From: Diadema setosum
Taxonomy: Eukaryota; Echinodermata; Echinoidea; Diadematoida; Diadematidae
NCBI GenBank assembly: GCA_033980235.1
Contig: CM067079.1
Span: 29,139,647-29,203,646, forward strand
Direction: 5' to 3'
Length of the DNA stretch: 64,000 nucleotides
The notes under the pieces: model-generated
What the model was told of the DNA's origin: nothing
The model's database searches: none
Seen by the model: the letters and a program-made list of their open reading frames with translations, nothing else
Program-made: the position numbers and the translations under genes
Part shown: positions 22,787 through 34,700 of the stretch, one piece after another
How the letters are laid out: the number at the start of each line of letters is the position of its first letter
Numbering within the stretch: position 1 is the first letter of the stretch

Positions 22787-23305
22787 TTAATAGCGGACAG
22801 AACTACGTGAATTTGGAAATGCCTCTATTGATTTATATATCTAACATTTCTGCGTAATTTCTGTCATTTCTTATTCTACTTGGAGAAAAGGACTACAGTC
22901 ATAGAACTAAACCGAACCGCAGCAAAACTTTTTTCCACGTACATTACTAGATACATCAATGCGTCTGGCCATGTTTATCTTTCAAAATTTTCACCGTTAA
23001 ATGGAATGTTATGCATACATCATTACATTTACTATACAATGATACCAATGTGAAGTTCAAGTATAAGAGCAAAATCAAGGATACCTGTATTACAGTTATC
23101 ACTTTCTGTATGGTCAATTAAAACTTCCACGTGTACCTTTAACAATATACGACATTTATTGACAGTGATTTTTTTTTTCACATGATTTTCCTTCTGTCAT
23201 TATAACTTCATTTCCAAATTTCTTCCCAAAATGAAACAATGACATTTCAAATGTAGTCTAAATGGTTAAAAATAAAACCAAAATTCCATATTTCACTTCG
23301 GAGCT

Positions 23306-26013
23306 TTAAGCGGTTAGAAGTCCCTTACTAAAATCTAATTTAACACACTCATCGGCCATCGCTGCATGTATGGTACTTTCATCAAACTGTGGAAAGTGGC
23401 GTTTGAACACGTCTATGATCTCATCACGTGACCTGAGGTAGGTTTTCTGTATCCACCCATTCTCTTGCTCTTCCAAGAGCGTGGTGTTGTTGATGGAAAG
23501 AAAACGACCTTTCGGAAATGCCATACACAACAGATTTGTAAGTAATGGCAAGTCATCATTAACCTGGGTATACAGCCTCGTCATGACATTGTCAAAGTGT
23601 GACACAGCAACCGGCGTGTTGAAGCGAATAGATGCATAGGTGTACCAGTCGTCTTTCAGGGATGCCTTATAGAAAATGGCTCCTGCTGGGTCGCTTTCCA
23701 CGTTGTGCAGGCGAACGATGACGTCTCCTTGGCATACAAACTTGTAGATCAAGAAGGACTCGTGGTACTTGGGAGATTTCTCAAAATCCAGCGGGATCAG
23801 CTGGAATGTTGGCCAGCCCCTGTGCCTATATCCGCAAGGTGCTTACTCAGTGGCGTATCTAGGGGGGGGGGGGGGGCAAGGGACTCCCTGGGGCGCAAAA
23901 AACGAAAAAAAAAAGAAGAAAAAGAAAAAAAAAACGAAGAAGAAGAAGAAGAAAGAAAAAAAAAATCGGCTGGTTCGCTGCGTTCGCTCGCCAAAATTTA
24001 TATGAATAAAGAAGGTAAGAACAAAACTTGATGACGCGGACAAAATGACAATGTCTATTGTGTTCACACTTGTCATTTTTTATTTAGCAGGCAAAATGTT
24101 TCACGGAGCAGCGGCTGCAATTTCTTTCGTTCTGAAGCGATCGCCAATTGGATCAAAAGAAGGCGCCAACGGCTTCGAACATACGGGGGGGGGGGGGGGC
24201 GCAAAAAAAATCAAGCAAGATAAGAACAAAACGTAATGATGACGCGGAAATATGCAAATTTCTGCTCACTCGCTCGTACAATTCAGAGTATTTTTTCAAG
24301 TTCACAGTTTGTTGGTATAAATCGTTATCTATAAGGCCGTCATTATACCTTGATTAGAATTGTAAGATTAAATAAGCAAAAAATGACAAGAATTCATTGT
24401 TTTGTAAGCTGAAATACAAAAATTTTCGGCTCGCTCGATGCGCTCGCTGGCCAAAATTTATCAAAAATAATGCCTCCGGCACCACTTCGTGGAGGAGGCA
24501 TAAAAAGAAGAAGATAAGAACAAAACGTGACGATGACGCGCACAAAGTGACAATGTCTATTGTGTTCACACATGTCATTTTATATTAAGCAGGAAAAAAT
24601 TTTACACGAAGCAGCGGCTGCAATTTCATTCGTTCTGAAGCGATCGCCGATTGGATCAAGAGAGGACGCCAACGGTTTCGAACATATTATGGGAGGGGGC
24701 GCAAAAAAAAATCAAAAAAGATAAGAACAAAACGTGACGATGACGCACACAAAATGACAATGTCTATTGTGTTCACACATGTCATTTTATATTAAGCAGG
24801 AAAAATGTTACACGGAGCAGCGGCTGCAATTTCATTCATTCTGAAGCGATTGCCGATTGGATCAAGAGAGGACGCCAACGGTTTCGAACATATTATGGGA
24901 GGGGGCGCAAAAAAAAATCAAATCAAAAAAGATAAGAACAAAAAAGGTAATGATGACGCGGAAATATACAAATTTCGGCTCACTTGCTCGTACTAATTTA
25001 GAGTACTAGTATTATAAGTCCTCAGTGTGTTGATGTAAATCGTTATCTATAAGGTCGTCACTATACCTTGATTACAATTGTAAGATTTAATAAGCAAGAA
25101 ATGACAAGAATTCCATGTTTTGTGAGCCGAAATACAAAATTTTTCGGCTTGCTCGCTGCGCTCGCTGGCTAAACTATATCAAAAAAGAAAAAGAAAAAAG
25201 AGATAAGAACAAAACGTGATGATGACGTGGAAATACACAAATTTCGGCTTACTCGCGCGTACTAATTTAGAGTACTTTTTAAATTCCTCATGCAGTGTGT
25301 TGGTATAAATCGTTATCTATAAGGCCGTCACTATATCTTGATTAGAATTGTAAGATTTGATTAGTAAAAAATGACAAGAATTCCATGTTTTGTCAGCTGA
25401 AATACCAAATTGTTCTCAAAATTCATTTCATTTAAATCACCCTCAAAAGACCCCTTTTAAGTAATTGAAAAAGCATATCATGTGGACTTTGTTTAAAATC
25501 CCTACCGGGATGGGGTTGGGGTGGAACATTTTTTCAGAAATTAGGGGCGCAGTTTTCGCGCTTGCCCCGGGCGCCGTTTTCCCTAGATACGCCACTGTGC
25601 TTACTACCTTCCCCAGATAGATTGTAGACCATGATTACCGTGTGGGTGCTTTTTATACTAACTGTGTTTTCTGGTACCGGGGATACCTGATAACCAAGCA
25701 CTTTTACGACCATATAACATCCGACGTTGTTGTGGTAGCAGCGACCTCCAAGTTTCGTCAGTATGTCGTTCTTGACCTCCAGTAGAGTAGGACGATGCCT
25801 GTACTTCTTTGGAGTAGCAATACTACGTACCGTCTAGGACGGCATGTTTGTTTGCCAGGAATACAGAATTTCATTTAAGAAGGCGACTGGATCAGAGGCC
25901 ACCTTTTCGTTAGGTGACGTCACTCCAAGTACTTCACGAACGAATGTAAACGCGTCCTCTGACGTCATCACCTCATCTGATGTCGGTTCAGCTGTGGTCT
26001 TGGCATCCTCCAT
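23306..26013 (-). pseudogene. NAT-like copy D, split by a transposon
   Basis: The N-terminal part runs from ATG (26013) with MEDAKTTAEPTSDEVMTSED. A TAG at 25838-25836 replaces the Gln codon of PYQTV (here PS-stop). Past it, the frame still encodes GGRCYHN and the histidine segment up to about 25606. An hAT-type element (23848-25597) then interrupts the codons for GEGSKH. Beyond the insertion, one C is missing from the run encoding the GGWP region (near 23818), shifting the frame, and one codon is lost in KESPEYH. The remaining 148 C-terminal residues are open to the end at 23306. At least three disabling lesions make this a clear pseudogene. Its promoter, predicted first exon and 722-bp intron are well preserved. 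Confidence 0.93.
23848..25597. mobile_element. Non-autonomous hAT-type transposon inside NAT copy D
   Basis: Perfect 15-bp terminal inverted repeats CAGTGGCGTATCTAG...CTAGATACGCCACTG, flanked by 8-bp direct repeats TGCTTACT (23840-23847 and 25598-25605). Copies B, C and E carry this octamer once at the same codons and act as empty sites. An 8-bp target duplication and CAG-starting ends are hallmarks of hAT. Subterminal GGGGCAAG and GGGGCGC blocks also pair. The interior has no transposase; it is made of tandem units of about 207 bp (starting near 24031, 24532 and 24739) and a second unit starting near 24244, 24957 and 25229. Confidence 0.9.
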
Positions 26014-26377
26014 TGTGGTTTTTGTATACCTCTGTTGGCCTATTAAAAACCAAAACAAAACGTAATTTAATGCAACTTCAAGTTATTAGATTTGAACAGG
26101 TGTCAGATGAGGGGGACATCATGCGTTGTCTCGGGTAGAAGTAATACGCCTAGCTATGATTTGAAACATGGAAGATATTTATATTCGAAACTCGAAATTC
26201 GACAGTAATATCATGGCTTCAGAATGTAAAACAGGTGACGTTATTCAAATGGATTATAATAATGAAACACCAAAATTTCGTAGACCTGGATATTTGTCCA
26301 TCAAAAAGTGATATAGAGTTTCTTAGGTTTCTTAATTTCGAAATCAAAGGTCCGTCCGTTATTCCGAAGACTAATCC

Positions 26378-26409
<32 letters not shown>

Positions 26410-26761
26410 AGTGCGCTTTCTTTATGGAATCACAAACTTTGTTTCGCTGTTAGATTAGCAAACTTTCAGAATATCAACTATTGTTATAATGGCGTTTGTT
26501 TGTTGTTTGTGTCATTTCCATCTGAGAAGATGGCTGGATAGCCCATATTCAGCTGCAATAACTGGTTTTCCAAGCAATGAAGAAATGAAGCGGGTTCTTT
26601 TACTTGCATGATTTGTTACTCTCTCACACACTGTAAACTGTAAAACGAATTATCCCCTTGGTTATGCAAAACGAAATGAGACAAGCAAATAATGATGTAC
26701 TGTTTAAGGGCATTGCTGAACATATCATCCTGTCCTTGACTGACTAGTTCATTGTACATAC

Positions 26762-26860
26762 CTTTGTCGACGAAAAGAGATACGAGCGCTGAAATGGACA
26801 GGCGTAGGAAGTAGGAACAAACCTGCAGTATTTTCTATGAATGGAACTGCAATTGCAATT
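26762..26860 (-). other. Predicted non-coding exon 1 and core promoter of copy D
   Basis: On the minus strand, CCTACGCCTGTCCATTTCAG continues to GTCGACAAAG|GTATGTAC (last exon base 26762). The acceptor TTTTTAATAG lies just before exon start 26039, giving an intron of 722 bp. Unit E gives the same intron length once its transposon is removed. The CCAAT box is changed to CCAGT on plus. Confidence 0.5.
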
Positions 26861-27225
26861 TATGAAGAATTTACATAAACCGTCTGAACACGTGAATAGA
26901 GAGTCAGGCGTCATCCGCCAACCAAAGACAATCAACCATTATTTTGCAGCCAGTCAAAATTGAACGAGAGGGTCGCAAAGTCAGTTATAGAGAGATGTAT
27001 TCAATATGATATTGCACCAAGAGTTGTATCCCTGTCACGGATCACGAGATAGTTATGCGAACTACCACATATGATTTGACACGCCAATGTAGTCATCGTT
27101 CCGCTCAATACTTATTGAATATCTCGTAACAGGGTGAAACAGTCTACTGCATTATGTGCTGCATGGGCAAACCAACCTTAGCATGAGTGCTGTAAAGATT
27201 GCGTGAAAAGATAATACCAGCCATA

Positions 27226-28073
27226 GGTGTTACAAAAACATTTCCCACTTTTGATCCTTAATAGATCAAAAACTATATATCAGACACATGTCAGATAAAA
27301 CTGATATTGATATGAGCAATAGCTGAATAGTGCACAATTTTGTCGGAGGTAATTTAAAAATGAAAGCACAAATCAACTTCATTAAATTCAACATTAATTT
27401 TCAAGTTATTTTTCAGATTTTGCTCTATTTTCAACCCTATGTACAAAATCTAATTTTGCACAAGGGTCAATTGGTGTGTATGGGAGTGTGTAGTTAAGAC
27501 CCAGGCAATGGTCCTGAACAATGGCCAGGGTTTGAAATATCCCTACATATTCATGAGAAATTCCACTATCCCAGCTAGTCTTTATTCATCCTGAAATGTA
27601 GTTGTAAGGAAGCGCATGAAAACATGAGCTTACTTTTGTTTTTCATGTGCTTGCATTTTACCCTTTATCATGAATTCAGACTAGCAATGCCCAGGGCAAT
27701 CCATCCTGAATTATTATAAAGCATTCATGTGCCTTGGAGCAAGAGTCTAAAAGCCTTGTCAGCAGAGCTTTGAAAAGGTAGTATTCGTGGTATCCATGTC
27801 TATTGTTCAGGGTCATTGTGATCACACACTCACATACACATTATTGGTTCTTGTGTAAAGTCCAATTTTGTACAGAGGGTTCAAAGTTGACCAAAATCTG
27901 AAACTTAACTGTAAAATCAATCCTTTAACGAAATTGATTCATGCTCTCATATTCAAACCACCTCCAACTAACTTGTACACTATTTAGCTATTACTCATAT
28001 CAATGACAATGTTATCCGATGTATAGTTTTCGAACTATTAGGGATCAAAAGTGGGAAATGTTTTTTGTACACC
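27226..28073. mobile_element. 848-bp TA-flanked inverted-repeat element, unit D
   Basis: Terminal inverted repeats of about 65 bp begin GGTGTTACAAAAACATTTCC on the left and, in reverse complement, GGTGTACAAAAAACATTTCC on the right, each next to TA. The orthologous copy in unit E is at 39626-42972, so insertion preceded the D/E duplication. No coding region. Confidence 0.75.
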
Positions 28074-28296
28074 TAGTACATGTTTGACAATCACATAATC
28101 TCTTTTTATCCGGCACTGCATTGATGTATTGCAAACAATCTCTATCACGACGGCAAACAAGCCGTGATGCTTTGAGTCCGTAAATTTCAGGTATCAGGGA
28201 AAACAAATATCCAAAATTTCGTCATTAATATTCATTATCGTCATTTTTTTTTTTTTTTTTGGGGGGGTAACTTTGATTCCATTTTATAATTGTTAA

Positions 28297-28653
28297 AGGG
28301 GAAGGCTAGTAACTGATCAGTGGGAATCAGTGGAAATGCTGGGAGATGATTGTTCCAATCCTTATTGGATTCATTCAAGAGTTCATTGTATATCTATTGT
28401 TTTGTGAAAATGATTTGCTTCAGAACGGTCTCATATTCAAGTAATGTGCAGATTAATGCTCCGTCACTGACCAGGGACGCTAACCTGGAAGCATTAAACT
28501 GCACATTACTTGAATATGAGATCATTCTGAAGCAAATCATTTTCACACAACAATAGATATACAATGGACTCTTGAATGAATCCCATAAGGATTGGAACAA
28601 TCATCTCCCAGCATTTCCACTGATTCCCACTGATCAGTTACTAGCCTTCCCCT
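28297..28653. mobile_element. 357-bp palindromic Kolobok-like MITE, TTAA target
   Basis: The two halves are inverted copies over about 165 bp each: AGGGGAAGGCTAGTAACTGA at the left end, TCAGTTACTAGCCTTCCCCT at the right end. TTAA flanks both sides (28293-28296 and 28654-28657). Unit E carries the empty site ATTGTTAAGAGCAAGC with a single TTAA near 43180, so this element entered D after the D/E split. Confidence 0.85.
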
Positions 28654-28889
28654 TTAAGAGCAATTAAGCGAAAGATGATTTACGGAACGGATATCTTGGA
28701 GAAGAACTTCTGCAGTGGTTATTCAATGTATCCATGCTAATCTTAACAAAGCGGTTCGAGGCATTTACATTACGTTTTAATGTAATACTCGGAAATGATG
28801 TAGCCCAACGAAGTTCATGGTTTACAATATTTAAAACATGTTGTTTATAATTTTTCAATAACATAAGGCCCATTCGAGTAAGACATAGT

Positions 28890-29110
28890 ACATCACTGTA
28901 TTTGATGACATCACCTACAACTTGTACAGCAGTCTACAAACCGATGTTATATTGCTTGATCTCACAGCGGTCTCCCACGATCACCTTTACTCCCCAAGCT
29001 GAAATTCTAGCAAGCGAATCTTACAACAAGAACAGAAGTTTGTCCTCACTGAAGAGTCATCAGACCAAGCATCTGTGACGTATCAATGACTTACTGGATG
29101 CATTTCAAGG
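28890..29110 (+). mobile_element. Decayed LINE reverse-transcriptase fragment, unit D
   Basis: Landmarks ACAACTTGTACAGCAGTC, TATATTGCTTGATCTC and GACCAAGCATCTGTGACG follow the order of the fragments at 19980 and 34028, with large deletions. Not functional. Confidence 0.55.
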
Positions 29111-29221
29111 AGCCCTTTGTCCGACAAATTTGCTCAATTTGTTCTCAGCCGATAGCATGGAAGGATTTCAGTAGCTTATAACATCAGAAGGAAACAAAAT
29201 ATCAGTAGCTTATATAATCAG

Positions 29222-29412
29222 AAGAAGGGTTTATTTATGTATAAGTGTACAAATAATCTTCTCCCTGGTGATCTATGTCCCTTATTTGAAGAAAACTCAG
29301 AATACCATAAGTATGATACTAAATCATCTTCACTAATTCACATTCCAAAACATAAAACAGTCTCATTCGACTACACTAGCCATGTTCAGACGTATTTCCA
29401 GTCGGAGTAAAA
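29222..29412 (+). mobile_element. LINE reverse-transcriptase C-terminal fragment
   Basis: The plus frame reads FMYKCTNNLLPGDLCPLF, then HKYDTKSSSLIHIPKHKT and VSFDYT, the usual thumb-region ending of CR1/L2-type polymerases. It is truncated at both sides and differs in sequence from the neighbouring 29500-30640 element. Confidence 0.6.
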
Positions 29413-29499
29413 TTTTATGGCGCGGCAATTAAAATTAAAATTTATACTTATCTTACCACGACCCTGTGTCCACACGACGGTCGTGGGAAGAAACTCCGA

Positions 29500-30009
29500 C
29501 CAAAAAAAAAAAAAAAGCAATTCGAGTGTACAGTCGAGCACGCTCTCGAGATCACATCGACCAATTGTTTTTCCAGCTTAAATCCCTGAAGATAAATGAT
29601 ATGAATTTTCTCCAAAAAGCTGCATTTATTATTTGTCTCAAAGCAAACCTTTTGCCTCCAATATTTAACAGAATATTTCGGTCAAATTCAGAGATTCACT
29701 CTTATCCTACCAGACTATCCACAAATGTACATTTATTTAATCCCCAAACTGCACTCGTGCATCATTCTATCAGACACTCGGCCCTGACCCTTGGAATTCC
29801 CTTCCCTCCGAAATTAAAAACATGACCACTTTGTGTTCATTAAAGAAGGCTGTGAAACTTCACCTTCTTAAGCAGTATTCCCCAGGATGATATTTTGATT
29901 AATGTATTTTTATGATTATAATCAAATATATATAGATATGTACATGATACATGATGCATTTATGTGTGCATAAATATATTGATTTATTTATCTATCCATA
30001 TATATATAT

Positions 30010-30070
<61 letters not shown>

Positions 30071-30640
30071 TATATTATGAATATGGGTATGTATGTGTAT
30101 GCACAGGATAGGTACTAGCGTATACTATGTATATGAGCATGTATGTATGTGTCTTACCAATACTGTGCACATTAAACTGCGATACATTTGTTATTTCATG
30201 TCAGATAACCACATGCAAGAATGCTTTGTATCCACTTATTACCATTTTCATAGTGCGTATTCGGTTAATAACCACGGCAAAGGCAACTGAACGTGTTAAA
30301 TTTAATAGCAGACGCATTTATTATAATTACTGTAAAGTAGTTGTAAAGTAGTTGGGGTGGTACAGATACACTCTGTAATTTTCCCTCCCCCCTACCCTTC
30401 CCCCTCTCTCTATCCTTTGTTCTATCCAGAGAAGCTAAGTATAGGGTCTCCATACCGTCAAGTCCCTGCTTACTTTGGAGCCCTTCTGTTTAAGTTCCCT
30501 GCCTAAGCTGTTCGTATTTGTTTTATTTTGTACTAAAAATATGTGTTGATATACTGTTTGTTGTAAATGACTTGTACAAAATCATATCTGATGTAACGGA
30601 ATTCCGCAGAAATAAATCAAATCAAATCAAATAAAAAAAA
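29500..30640 (+). mobile_element. 5'-truncated CR1/L2-like LINE with (AAATC)n tail
   Basis: The open frame (to 29825) ends with FLQKAAFIICLKANLLPP, EIHSYPTRLSTNVHLFNPQ and VHHSIRHSALTLG, and a frameshifted LKKAVKLHLLKQY follows at about 29845. This is the standard C-terminus of CR1-type reverse transcriptase. A 3' UTR with a TA microsatellite follows, and the element ends AGAAATAAATCAAATCAAAT. A-runs flank it on both sides. Confidence 0.65.
29997..30070. repeat. (TA)n microsatellite
   Basis: Nearly pure TA/TATAGA tract within the 3' UTR of the preceding LINE remnant. Confidence 0.8.
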
Positions 30641-31519
30641 AAAAATACCACGACCTTCGAGGGGATCACCGTGGAGGGTCGGTGTAACTTGCCGAAGTGG
30701 TAGCGCCGCGCACGTCGACCATACGATTGTGTTTTACCATTTGTCTTCTCCATTGTAATTGTATTTGTAAATAATTCGCACATTAAAGTTCACTGAATTT
30801 GTGAACCACGTTTATGTGGTTGGACGGGAGAAACTTTCAGCTTTTGAAATCCGGGAAAAATGGGAAATGCTGAAATGATTATAGGACATTTTAAATGCGC
30901 AGCGAATCAAATTATGATAAGACTTCTTGATCACTTTCACACACTGGGTTTAAACGGCATACACGGAATTGGAAAATAAAAGCGAAAGAAAGCGGCTAGA
31001 CCAGAACTCTGCACAGTGATATACTTATTTCTTCTCTCCCAAGCTCAAATTTAGATTGAAAAATATAAAATTGACCCTTGATCAAAATGCTCTGTACCCA
31101 AATAGGATGAATTTACGCAAATTTTCAAAGCCTTACGAAAAATAGATTGAATCGAATTCATTTACCAGACCTCGCATTAGGTACAAATTAATGCACCATG
31201 CATCTAATAAAGAGATAAATTAGAGCTATACGTACCGAGAAGAAAACTAGAAAGGTTATCTTCAATTTCCAGGATGCATACCTGTGTCCACACGCCCAGT
31301 AACACTTCCATATAATAGTACAACAACTGGGACCATACAATATATACCTGCTCTCGGAAACTAGTATCGTTTAAAGCTTGATACCCTCAAGTCTACCAAT
31401 ACACCACGGTAAGCTCTATACATCACTGTCTGCCCCCACATTCACACCCAAACTCTCGCCATCTGTTAACATCCACCCTCCATTCCAATTTAAGTCGTTC
31501 CCTATACGGGAGCCTGGTG
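30641..31519. other. Non-coding spacer
   Basis: No gene recognised. Scattered words such as CCTGTGTCCACACG (31272) recur at 29465, suggesting further foldback remnants. Confidence 0.35.
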
Positions 31520-33060
31520 CCTTGTGTATTAAGTGTATGGGGATTTCAGAGTTCAGTATGGAGCGGGTTAACATTTTTAAATCTAAATACACACTTGTGG
31601 TAATGAGTCATGAGGTGACGAAAGAGATCATTACCCCTATTCAGACACTGTAGCCAGACATGACTGTGCCATACACTTCAATGTATTCCCGCTGTATTGG
31701 CACATTTTTTTTTATTATTGTTACTTTTGCCTTAGCTTTGATTATGATAAGATCTTCTTAAACTTATACCTCGCAGTTGAAGGGTTTGTTGTATATTCTT
31801 CTTTTCTTCTTCTTCTCTTTCCTCCTCAAACCTCCGAGGATCGTTGTCTCTGTTGCATACTCCTGTCTATTTTGTTACCTCTTCGTCGCGCTGTAGTCTT
31901 GTTTCCTGTCGTGTCGTCAAGTCAGTTTTCTTCCCTATAAGTAGTCTTGTTGCTGTCCCAGTCTTGTCTAATGCTCATTATTTTGTTTGTTATTGTTTTG
32001 TGTGTAACTGTTTGTCCGTCTGTCTCTTAGTGGGCTGCTAAACTTTTTATGCCAAACTTTTCGTGCTGCTTTGTTGCTATATTTAGTCAACTTTTACATC
32101 GAGTTTTTAATACAAGAGGGCCTACACTCTACAAGCATTGTCTTTTTAGTGGGTCCCTCCGTTTTTTCACACAGTGCATATTGACAATTCTTTCATTTTC
32201 GTTACCTCTGCAACAATTGCAATGTATTGATACTATTAGTTTTTCCCATTATTGTTGGTTTCTTTGTACGAATTTACATGCATTGTTTCTGTCACTCAAG
32301 AAAGTGAGATTTATGTCTGTATGGCTTTATTGTGGAAAAATAAATTCGAACTTGAACTTGAACTTGAACTTGAACATTAAGTGCCCACTTAACAAAATAG
32401 CTTTGCACTTATCGATTGTCACGGAGGTTATGATATTGTATTATCGGAGAACATAGAGAAGGAGCACTGCTTTATAACAGCTGCTAGGTTTTTACTCAGC
32501 TGCTAATAGCCAAATAATCATTATTCAATTAGATTAATATGAAAGCTAACCCCAAGATAAAGGTGTTGAACTGGCCGAGTCTGAATTCGATATGAAATCA
32601 TATTGCAGAATGCAGACGACATACTGATTTAAATTCTCCACGAATCATCCTTTTGCACCACCATATTCCGTAGCCACCTGTTGATGTGAGGGTACATGCC
32701 GCTACAAGCACCTGTAAAGTAAAGATTGGATTTTCTGGCGCTTTTCTTTTTCAGAACGCGTATTACAGTGCCTTAACTACCGTGAGATTAGCACTCTCAT
32801 CGGTTGTCGTTCTTCAGTGTTCTTACTGATACACAGTCAGCTCTCGCGTCTTATGAGAGAAGTTTTTTTTTTTTTTTTTTTTTTCAATTTCAGTCACCAG
32901 GACCAAATACCACACAACATGGGATGTCAGATTTGTCCTGCATTATCTTCGCAAGTTCCCAAAGGCACCCAGTATGTCATTTAAGGATCTCTCTTTGAAG
33001 ACGTTCATGTTGATTGTCTTTTCAGTAGTCACAGAGTGCAAACACTAACTCACCCAAGCA
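31520..33060. repeat. Older copy of the block that precedes NAT F and G
   Basis: Sequence from GGGGATTTCAGAGTTCAGTA through TCATCGGTTGTC, and then ACATGGGATGTCAGATTTG to GAGTGCAAACACTAACT, matches in order 43872-44468 plus 47530-47675 and also 53834-54428 plus 54516-54655. This shows a third, more diverged copy of that unit. It is interrupted by a LINE at 31707-32373. Confidence 0.65.
31707..32373 (+). mobile_element. 5'-truncated LINE 3' UTR with (GAACTT)n tail
   Basis: It is flanked by ACATT (31702-31706 and 32374-32378), a 5-bp target duplication. The uninterrupted paralogues read GGCACATTAAGTGCCC. The insert ends GGAAAAATAAATTCGAACTT with further GAACTT units, a typical non-LTR 3' end. 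Confidence 0.75.
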
Positions 33061-33107
33061 TAAGGTCCGGAGCAACCACCCCAACCACACAATACATAGT
33101 GCATGGC

Positions 33108-33237
33108 CGACGACAATTTGTGCAGCTGAGTTTCATTTTCCCTCCACAACTTGTCACCAGGCGACAAATTATGCTGGGCGACAATTTGTGCCATCAACTT
33201 CTGCACAAAATTGGGGCGACAATTTGTGCCGTAACAG
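33108..33237. repeat. GGCGACAATTTGTGCC repeat cluster
   Basis: Four related units (GACGACAATTTGTGCAGC, GGCGACAAATTATGCTGG, GGCGACAATTTGTGCCAT, GGCGACAATTTGTGCCGT) replace the splice-donor end of the orphan first exon. This is another minisatellite-type insertion with its own unit. Confidence 0.55.
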
Positions 33238-33425
33238 ACGGGCGCAGGATCAAACTGAAAATATTGTCTGTGAACGGCACTGCATTTATTCCTGAAACGT
33301 TCAGTGAAGCACCGAAATGAATTGTCTAAGTAACACTTCAATAGAGTAATCTGTCGATACATTCAAGCTCTCAGACGCCACCCACGGACCATAGACAATC
33401 CATCAAGCTAGTACCCAATCAGAAT
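33238..33425 (-). other. Orphan NAT upstream module (exon 1/promoter without a gene)
   Basis: CAAACTGAAAATATTGTCTG, the AATAAATG TATA-like patch on minus, and CCCAATCAGAATTGAATACG match the exon 1/promoter block of copy C. The donor end is destroyed by the repeat cluster at 33108-33237 and no NAT reading frame follows. This is a duplicated promoter left without its gene. Confidence 0.6.
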
Positions 33426-33645
33426 TGAATACGATGTTCGCAAATGCACCAAGAGTTGTACTCCTTGCCAGATAGTTGTTACCGTCCTGTACTTAACACG
33501 CCTACGCAGCAATCGCTCCACTTAAGATTTATTGAACGTTAATAATTAGCCATTAGGAATCCACTGCAACTATGTCCCATCAACTACACCTTGGCATTAG
33601 TGCTGCCAATTTTTTTTTGAAAAAAAAATGACCATGCTGGCTGGT

Positions 33646-33719
33646 TATCACGTGTCAATTCCATGGTCCGACACTAAATTATTATGCAAATAATCATTAT
33701 CAAGATGGTCAACAAGCTA
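33646..33719 (-). promoter_or_regulatory. Conserved upstream module, orphan copy
   Basis: ATCACGTGTCAATTCCATGG, then CACTAAATTATTATGCAAAT and AATCATTATCAAGATGGTCA. It contains the canonical octamer ATGCAAAT on plus and an E-box CACGTG, in the same order as at 14723 and 19558. Confidence 0.4.
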
Positions 33720-34027
33720 AAATAACCTGACGGGATAAAATTCTTGTGTTATGTAATAAAAATGAACTGAAACTTCGTCCATTACCAACTCTTATCTTCA
33801 AGTTTTGTTTTCTTGTGGTTTGTTCTTTTTTTTACTTGATAAGAACAAGCAATAAATATCGATGATTTGGGCGGAATTGCTATCTTGACGCGGAACTCGT
33901 GCTGAAGTTAGCTTCAACGAAGTACTCACAATCTATCAAACAAAGTGGCATAAAGCATGTTGCATTACATTTAATTTTTGACTTATGAAAAAAGAGGAAG
34001 TAATATTTCAACCAAGAAATATTGTTT

Positions 34028-34424
34028 ATAGTGTTTCAATACTAAACGGCACGTTCGGGCAAAACACACCCTATAGCACTGTTCTTGATGACAAGTTGCC
34101 CACAACTTGGACTAAGAGTACACAAACGTATTTTATATTGCTTGACTTCGTAAAGGTTTTTGATAAAGTCTTTCATACTAATATCCTCCACAAGCTGAAG
34201 TCCTATGGCATCCGAGGTGCCCAGTCTCCTCACGTGGATTGGAAACTTCCTGCAAGGTAGAGTACAGAAGAGGGGTCCTCAGTGCAGAGTCTTTAGACCC
34301 AGCACCTGTGACGCAGGGCACGGTGCTAGGCCTTCTGTTCCTTCTCACACACATCAATGACTTACTGGACTGTATACCTGAAGCTACTCAAGCCAGGCTG
34401 TTTGCAGACATTTACATCAGATGA
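34028..34424 (+). mobile_element. LINE reverse-transcriptase fragment, orphan unit
   Basis: Plus-strand translation gives FILLDFVKVFDKVFHTNI, LHKLKSYGIRGAQSPHVDW and, after a frameshift, APVTQGTVLGLLFLLTHIND then ARLFAD. These are the LLDFSKAFD, GxPQGxxL and F(A)DD reverse-transcriptase blocks. It is the best preserved of the four co-duplicated fragments (others at 19980, 28890 and 43390). Confidence 0.75.
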
Positions 34425-34646
34425 GCACTTTCCGCAGCGGTTCGCGCCCAATTCGCAACAGATTCCTAGGGCACACCCAGTCATGTCCGCAGTCTATTCG
34501 TAGAATAGTCATTATCGAAATTGTCCCTGGAAACAACGACTCGCATACTTTTTTCCGCGTCTGGTGAGAAAAGAATGCTGCGCAGCTTTTCCTAATTTTG
34601 TCGTCGGCTCAAACAACACAGCCTTACACATTTCTGTACAGACACG

Positions 34647-34700
<54 letters not shown>

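Noticed and set aside
23705..24076. Lys/Glu-rich and Ser/Phe-rich frames
   Set aside because: They read across the NAT/hAT junction and the GAA-type tracts of the transposon.
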